This document shows, in pieces, positions 58,453 to 64,000 of a stretch of DNA of 64,000 bases. The stretch comes from Gonocerus acuteangulatus (lineage: Eukaryota > Arthropoda > Insecta > Hemiptera > Coreidae), in contig OX328132.1 of the NCBI GenBank assembly GCA_946811695.1, positions 98,250,900 to 98,314,899 of the forward strand, written 5' to 3'. How positions within the stretch are numbered: position 1 is the first letter of the stretch; every line of letters begins with the position of its first letter. The notes under the pieces were generated by a model that was not told the DNA's origin, ran no database searches, and saw nothing but the letters and a program-made list of their open reading frames with translations. The position numbers and the translations under genes are program-made.

Positions 58453-58701
58453 TTAACCGTTAGAGATATTATTGAATCGGGAAACATCCAAGTTGCGTGC
58501 TGTGTTGTGTAAGTTCTTCGGAGTTATAACGCCCAGAAAATACATAGGGTGGAGTGCCTGAGTGGTTACAACACAAAGGAGCTCACACCCATTGTACTTT
58601 TCAAGCGTTTCTAGCTGCTCACTATTCCATAAGCAGGAAATTATTTCTTTTAGAAGTAGGTGGTTGGAGCTGTAAGGTAGAGAGGCAGTTCGTAATATCA
58701 T
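58453..58701 (-). CDS. R3-encoded hypothetical protein, best open copy
   Basis: 82 codons from a true ATG (58699-58701) with no stop: LPYSSNHLLLKEIISCLW, NSEQLETLEKYNGCELLCVV, TTQALHPMYFLGVITPK. Most other R3 copies have TAG at the Tyr of EKYNG. The 3' end is replaced by a junction (VSRFNNISNG), whereas R3 copies at 49.6 and 63.2 kb suggest an original end near IFSKDSDSGTDIHMEP...RHLNR. I do not recognise the family. It may be a small gene carried inside a repeat, or a frame open by chance. Confidence 0.3.
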   Translation of the reverse strand: MILRTASLPYSSNHLLLKEIISCLWNSEQLETLEKYNGCELLCVVTTQALHPMYFLGVITPKNLHNTARNLDVSRFNNISNG

Positions 58702-59289
58702 TTCCTTTCTCGGTTGTTCATTTCTAATATGAGATAATCATTGAACTAAATGATTTTTGTAAGACTGTCAATGAGAAAACACGCCCACTTCTTGAGGAAA
58801 TAAAGGACATTGTTTCACATACGTTTATGGGATTTATATGTACATAGAGAGCCCTAGGCCCAACGGATTGGTGCCCCCCCCCAATATTATTGGACAATTA
58901 CGAGCCAAAGATTGTCGTGAAGAAAAGTAGTACCTTTTAGGTGCGAAGTCACGTGTTACCTCTTTGATTCTGAGGGTGAGGTAAATGCAGAATAAAATAA
59001 AAAAAATATGTTAAATTAAATTATACTATAAGTTATATAAAAACATGCTACTTATTAATACTAATGCTTATGCTAATAGTAATTATAGAAATAAACTTAT
59101 TTGTCTTCCAATGATTATAATAAATCTGAACATGTTTCATGCATCCATAATTTGACTAATCTACTTATGCTTAATATTAAATATACATTATTTAGGCTTC
59201 CAATGTATTGCCGGCATTACCTCCCATGCTTCTCTTTACCTGCAATTATTTATATTCGCGGGTTCCTACTACAGAGATATACCCTGAGG

Positions 59290-59480
59290 TAAGTATGAAG
59301 GTGACTTGATAATGCACAACTTCATAACGCCCTCCATGAGGTTCTTTAGACATATCTGTCCTTGTGTCGCTCTCCTTGGAGAATATTGTGCGTGTGTTCC
59401 AATTGATAACATCCCAAAAGTACTTAGAAGCCAAGAAGAAGCTTTAGAAGAAAAGTACTCCTCGCCGCTACACACGCCTA
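59290..59480 (-). repeat. R3 repeat fragment
   Basis: Minus-strand IFSKESDTRTDMSKEPHGG aligns with the distal R3 frame. Interrupted by the LINE insertion that follows at 59537. Confidence 0.5.
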
Positions 59481-59536
59481 CTTTTCCCGTAAACGGTAGT
59501 CTACATAGAAATAATTTTAATACTAAGAAGCTTTTG

Positions 59537-61248
59537 TGATCCTGCAGAAATCAAATATATTATCAAACATCTTCCCCGAAAATCTCCTGGTTGCGACCAT
59601 ATAACAGCTCCAATCCTAAAAAATTTACCGCAGAAAGCAATAATCTTCCTTGCATACATGTACAATGCAATCCTCAGAACTACCTATTTCCCCATTTCAT
59701 GGAAACACTCTGTCATAATCCTTATACCTAAACCACATAAACCCCCCAAGAATCCATCTTCCTATCGTCCTATCCGTTTGCTCCCAATTATGTCGAAAAT
59801 AAATGAAAAACTCCTCCTCAAAAGAATTCTGTCCACTATCCCTCCCAACTCCATACCAGATCACCAGTTTGGGTTCCGTACTCAGCACTCAACCATTCAA
59901 CAATGTTTCAGCGTTGTTGACACCATATCCCACGCGCTGGAAAGTAAAAATTACTGCACGAGTGCCTTTCTCGACGTCGCCCAAGCGTTCGATCGTGTTT
60001 GGCACCCGGGGTTATTATACAAAGTACGGCGCATAATTCCCCACACATACTTCCTAATCCTACAGTCCTACCTATCAAGCCGTTCCTTCCAAGTAAGATC
60101 TGGTTCCACATTATCTAGTTCCCATCCTATTTCCTCTGGTATACCACAGGGAAGTATTCTCGGTCCTATCCTTTACCTTCTGTACTCCGCTGACGTTCCT
60201 ACCCATCCAAATACTCATTTAACGACATATGCTGATGATACAGCCATCTTTTCCTCCTCCCCTGATCCCGAAACAGCTTCCCTTCACCTGCACGAACATC
60301 TAGACTCTGTTGAGGAGTGGTGCAACAGGTGGAAAATCAAGGTGAATCCAGAGAAATGCAGCCAAATAACATTCACTCTCAATAAAAGGACTTGCCCACC
60401 AGTTCACATATCCAGCCCAGAACTTCCTTTATCCAACGAAGTGCGCTACCTGGGATTAATACTAGACAGTAGACTCACTTGGAACCCACACACCCGACTG
60501 AAAAGACAGGAACTGAACAGGAGATACGGACTTCTTCGACGACTATTGGGACCATCATCAAAACTCACAATACAGAACAAACTCACTATATACAAAACCA
60601 TCATCAGACCTATTTGGACGTACGGACTTGAACTGTGGGGAACAACCAAAAGATCAAATATACAAAGAATACAGGCATTCCAATCCAAAGTCCTACGCAA
60701 AATAGTTAACGCCCCTTTTTACGTTTCTAATAAAACCCTCCATCATTATCTGAATGTCCCCTTCATCCATGAACTGGCTAACTCCCGATTCCTAACCTTC
60801 CACTCTAAACTATCTGCTCATCCCAATCCCAGAGCTCAATCCCTCTCCTCTCAATCCCACCCCGAAAACCCTCCTAGGAGGCTAAAGAGATCTTGGCCTC
60901 GTGATCAACTCTGTAATTAAAGCGGTCAACTAGGAAGTGTCAATAATGATTGGCTCCTTCCAAACTTCTATTTTATCTTTTGATTTATTATTTTTATTAT
61001 TATTACTTTTATTTTATTTTCCTTTTAGCTATGATTTATTTATTTATGTACTTATTTATTTTTATTAATTTCTTTTTGTTTCTGTAATTCAATTTAGTAT
61101 GTACTATTTTTTCTTTCTTTTTTTTTCTGTATTCTCATAATGTGAATTCATAAAAATGGCGTTACTTATCACAATTAACCAATGTGCTATATAATTTGTG
61201 CAGATGTTAATAAACGCTTTATTATTAAAAAAAAAAAAAAAAAAAAGA
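59537..61248 (+). mobile_element. Jockey-type LINE, 5' truncated, recent insertion
   Basis: 12-bp target duplication AAGAAGCTTTTG at 59525-59536 and 61249-61260. Poly(A) of about 18 nt at 61228-61245, with AATAAA just before it. The insertion begins inside the RT domain. Confidence 0.9.
59538..60920 (+). CDS. Reverse transcriptase, jockey type (5'-truncated but open)
   Basis: 460 codons open from the insertion boundary. RT motifs in order: KSPGCDHITAPIL, LIPKPHKPPKNPSSYRPIRL, FGFRTQHSTIQQ, FLDVAQAFDRVWH, SGIPQGSILGP, catalytic YADD at 60228-60239, WCNRWKIKVNPEKC and RYLGLILD. The C-terminus (RRLKRSWPRDQLCN) lacks an RNase H domain, as in the jockey clade. The endonuclease and ORF1 are missing because of 5' truncation, so it cannot transpose alone, but the frame has no lesion and the copy must be young. 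The first ATG in frame is at 59658. Confidence 0.9.
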   Translation, partial: DPAEIKYIIKHLPRKSPGCDHITAPILKNLPQKAIIFLAYMYNAILRTTYFPISWKHSVIILIPKPHKPPKNPSSYRPIRLLPIMSKINEKLLLKRILSTIPPNSIPDHQFGFRTQHSTIQQCFSVVDTISHALESKNYCTSAFLDVAQAFDRVWHPGLLYKVRRIIPHTYFLILQSYLSSRSFQVRSGSTLSSSHPISSGIPQGSILGPILYLLYSADVPTHPNTHLTTYADDTAIFSSSPDPETASLHLHEHLDSVEEWCNRWKIKVNPEKCSQITFTLNKRTCPPVHISSPELPLSNEVRYLGLILDSRLTWNPHTRLKRQELNRRYGLLRRLLGPSSKLTIQNKLTIYKTIIRPIWTYGLELWGTTKRSNIQRIQAFQSKVLRKIVNAPFYVSNKTLHHYLNVPFIHELANSRFLTFHSKLSAHPNPRAQSLSSQSHPENPPRRLKRSWPRDQLCN

Positions 61249-61900
61249 AAGAAGCTTTTGTTAGTTTGTATTTGCTTTTCTTCGAAAAGTTTACACTTCC
61301 TGGAACGTTAAAGGTAATTATTATTCTACTGTGTATTATTCATTTACCTGATCACGATCGTTGATACTTTATGAGGAAGATGATCGTGAAAAAAGTAGTC
61401 TGATTTAAGTATGAGAACAGGATATTTGGAAAAGCTATGTATTTTTGTAGGTTATTCGATATTTTCATTATTGGAATCATACATACGGAGTAAAAAAGAC
61501 GTGAAATCGTGCTGATTACAATTTAAATTCTTGGTAATATACCCTGTAATTTTTGGATTTCTAGTAGTTTTTATTGAGAATTGACGTTTTGCTCTAATTT
61601 CAACTGATATACTGGGTGTCCTGTAAAAGCGGACCACAATCCATAGCATATATTTACTTTAAAACACATTTAAATACTATCTTATAACCCATATGAAACT
61701 GAAAAGAATATTCAATCATATATCTCTATACTAGGCTTATTCTAGAAACAAATAACTTCAGTGTGTTGCTGTAAAAATATTCCAGAACTTAAAGGGAGAG
61801 TTTATTAGAGTTCATATCAGCTTTTAAAATTACGTAGATTCTTTGTAGCGAAAAAATAATATTTAGACAGCACCAATAGCAAACCATAAAAAAATGCATT
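61249..61900. other. Unclassified, with a mariner end and a faint F-box relic
   Basis: CCTGATCACGATCGTTGATACTT-like sequence at about 61337 resembles the 3' end of F-box exon 1. TATACTGGGTGTCCTGTAAA at about 61608 is a single mariner-type end similar to 58413. No gene. Confidence 0.35.
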
Positions 61901-62053
61901 AAGGAGATCACTAGGTACTTTGTTTAGCTTGCTACAAATTAAGGAGATCACTAGGTACTTTGTTTAGCTTGCTACAAATTAAGGAGATCACTAGGTACTT
62001 TGTTTAGCTTGCTACAAATTAAGGAGATCACTAGGTACTTTGTTTAGCTTGCT
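61901..62053. repeat. 40-bp tandem repeat, 3.8 copies
   Basis: Unit AAGGAGATCACTAGGTACTT plus TGTTTAGCTTGCTACAAATT, copies essentially identical, at 61901, 61941, 61981 and 62021. It is an expansion of the distal R3 segment (ATTAAGGAGATTATTA...TTTGGCTTGC). Confidence 0.95.
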
Positions 62054-62350
62054 TCCTTATAAATCAGCGATCAAGGTGGCATCATATTGCAAAACATCAT
62101 TACCCTATCCTTGAGGTTCTATAGATATATCTGTCGCTGTCCTTGGAGAATATCGTGCGTGTGCTTCCGAGTGATGACCCCCCAAAAAATACATGGGGGG
62201 GGGAGTGCCTTAGTGGTTACAACACAAAGGAGCTCACACCCATCTTACTTTTCAAGTGTTTCTAGCTGCTCACTATTCCATAACAAGGAAATTATTTCTT
62301 TAAATGTACGTGGTTGTGGAACATGTTTCTAAGCTAGAGTAGACATATGT
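62040..62350 (-). repeat. R3 repeat, unexpanded
   Basis: ATAGATATATCTGTC at about 62120 is the pre-(AT)n state. 62395-62590 next to it resembles 36050-36250. Confidence 0.6.
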
Positions 62351-62754
62351 AAGCTCGTCGTATTTTGTAGGATGTTCATTTCTAATATGCGTAAGGAATT
62401 AATTATGATTTTGGAAATGATTTCTTCATGTAGTTGTAGTTGAGTAGAACCGCATAGCAGCGTATCTGCAACACTCTTTAACGATTCTTAAGATGGGGTG
62501 ATGCCTTTGCAATTATATTTAATCGAAATGTCTTGGAATCCCTGGCAACTGTATGCCTGACCGGCTAATCTTTTCGAAGCCAAAGTCTTGACCACTGCTA
62601 GCTGATCTAGCCTGATATCTACTCTCTACATCCATCCGTCATCATTATTTAGATTATTAGGTCCCATGTTAGTCTACGATTGAGGTGACTTTCCATGCCA
62701 ACGACTGTTTGATATATAAACACACACACACACATATATATATATATTAACAAT

Positions 62755-63090
62755 AATAATAATCAACTTCTAGATGAAACAGAATAATGTTTCACATTGA
62801 GATTTAATAACTTAATAGAACTTGTCTTGATTATTCCTAAGGTTTTCATATAGAGTAAAAAATGTTCCTTTTGCACATGTATCACGTAAAAAAGGATGTA
62901 TCCAATACCTACGCCAACAAAGTTCCATCATCAACGTCCATGATCAAACTGCTAGCTGGTAACCGTAGTGGTGGCTCATGTGCGGCCACTATGGTGGCGA
63001 CACCGGTGGCACCACCGAAGTGGCCCAGTGTGCAAAGAGCCTTAGTTCCGTTTCATCATATTGTTTTGAATTTTTCGCTTTACAGGTACA
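62755..63090 (-). pseudogene. Type 2 F-box exon 3 relic
   Basis: Matches the exon 3 part of type 2 (complement of 7745-8062), with indels. Ends at the TTTACAGGTAC region, where R3-like sequence begins. Confidence 0.5.
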
Positions 63091-63179
63091 TTTTAGTCTA
63101 CGTTCCCTGGCGGAGGGCTGGATTCCCCCACCCAATACATTCTTCAGAAGTAGTCGTAGTCGGAAAATAGTTGCTGCCT

Positions 63180-63480
63180 GGAGCTGGACTTCATCTATCT
63201 AGGTGTCTGGATATCAAAACATCATCACGCCATCCATGAGGTTCCATTAGTATATCTGTCCCTGAGGCGATGTCCTTGGAGAATCGTGTGTTCCTTCGGA
63301 GTTATAACACCCAGAAAGTAAATGGGAGCGAGTTCCTTAGTGGTTACAACACAAAGGAGCTCACACCCATTGTACTTTTCAAGTCTTTCTAGCTGCTTAC
63401 TATTCCATAAGCAGGAAAGTATTTCTTTTAGAAGTACGTGGTTGGTGCTGTAAAGTAGGGAGGAATTTCAAAATCTCATT
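63180..63480 (-). repeat. R3 repeat, unexpanded
   Basis: Minus strand has the Tyr form of EKYNGCELLCVVTT but an early stop after the first three codons. Distal part HLDR and stop near 63195. Confidence 0.6.
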
Positions 63481-63697
63481 TTTGCCCTTTGCAGTACATA
63501 ACCGAGTGCATATGCTGATAAAAGCCCTACCCGTTCCTGGGACATCTGCGTAGGTGCTGTTTTTAGGAAAACAACCCAATCTATCCGTTTGAGTATGGTT
63601 GGTCATTCATTTACTAATTGCTACACAAATGTTCAGATTAAAAGCAGAAAAGAAAGTATCTTTGAACTAATTGGTATAATTGAGAATATATTTAATG

Positions 63698-63750
<53 letters not shown>

Positions 63751-63760
63751 AGAAGCAATG
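63475..63760. repeat. R4 dispersed repeat with (AT)n
   Basis: Second copy of R4 (see 32530-32935), with (AT)n at 63701-63746. The remaining 240 bp to the window end is AT-rich with no gene seen. Confidence 0.65.
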
Positions 63761-64000
63761 AGAAAATCAATCAAACTATAATTGGTTACAGTAATAAAGA
63801 ATATACCTATAAATACCTGCATGCCTTTTTTTTATATGAAAACTTGTAATTAAAAAGAAGAAATCATTAAATAATTAATTTTTTCCATACATGGAACTTT
63901 CCTTCTATTTAATCTAAATTTAAATAGATATCTATATAAAGTGTATTTTGTATATGAGCACTCTTATACAGACTGAGAAATAATTCTCAGAAGTTCTTTG

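Noticed and set aside
61901..62053. CRISPR-like array
   Set aside because: The repeats are directly adjacent with no spacers, and the genome is eukaryotic. It is a simple tandem repeat.

Overview
This is a eukaryotic, AT-rich, repeat-dense window, most likely from an insect. The evidence is short (80-85 nt) GT-AG introns, TATA/CCAAT promoters, abundant (AT)n microsatellites, and jockey/R1-like non-LTR retrotransposons beside piggyBac-like, mariner-like and hAT-like elements. I see no bacterial, viral or organellar genes and no conserved housekeeping gene. The organism cannot be named from the sequence.

The main content is a tandem array on the minus strand, roughly 1.1-27.7 kb, with decayed outliers at 31, 34.2-35.5, 48, 52 and 56 kb. 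It carries copies of a small three-exon gene. Exons 1 and 2 together encode a clear F-box (LPPEV...ML-DVLDIL...QVS...SDP), preceded by a hydrophobic N-terminus and followed by a short, very basic tail (predicted 127 aa). Copies at 1.4-1.9, 11.8-12.3 and 23.9-24.4 kb look intact. Others have lost the start codon, a splice acceptor or exon 1. The array is built from near-identical units (3430 bp, 3570 bp with a retroposon, 5070 bp with two gene copies, 8.8 kb with further insertions), and each junction falls at a short GC-rich hairpin. Every unit also contains the 3' half of a diverged paralogue (called type 2 here) and a copy of a dispersed repeat (R3) with a partly open reading frame on the minus strand. 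A piggyBac-like element sits between the promoter and start codon of F-box copy 2.

From about 27.7 kb onward the window is mostly mobile DNA. There are dispersed repeats (Rep-A, R3, R4) that repeatedly carry (AT)n tracts at homologous positions. A mariner-type MITE lies at 32.0-32.4 kb. A two-copy repeat (33.2 and 47.2 kb) carries a chromodomain-like frame and CAGG-N4-CCTG motifs. LINE remains comprise an RNase H fragment (37.5-38.4 kb, minus), a nearly complete but frameshifted element (39.2-44.4 kb, plus) and a young 5'-truncated jockey-type copy with an open RT frame (59.5-61.2 kb, plus). A tRNA-derived SINE-like sequence, a piggyBac remnant with a cysteine-rich domain and a hAT-type MITE complete the list.

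The notable biology is the amplified, TATA-driven family of small F-box genes. Its rapid turnover and possible secretion signal fit a fast-evolving, tissue-specific family, but function and expression are not shown by the sequence.
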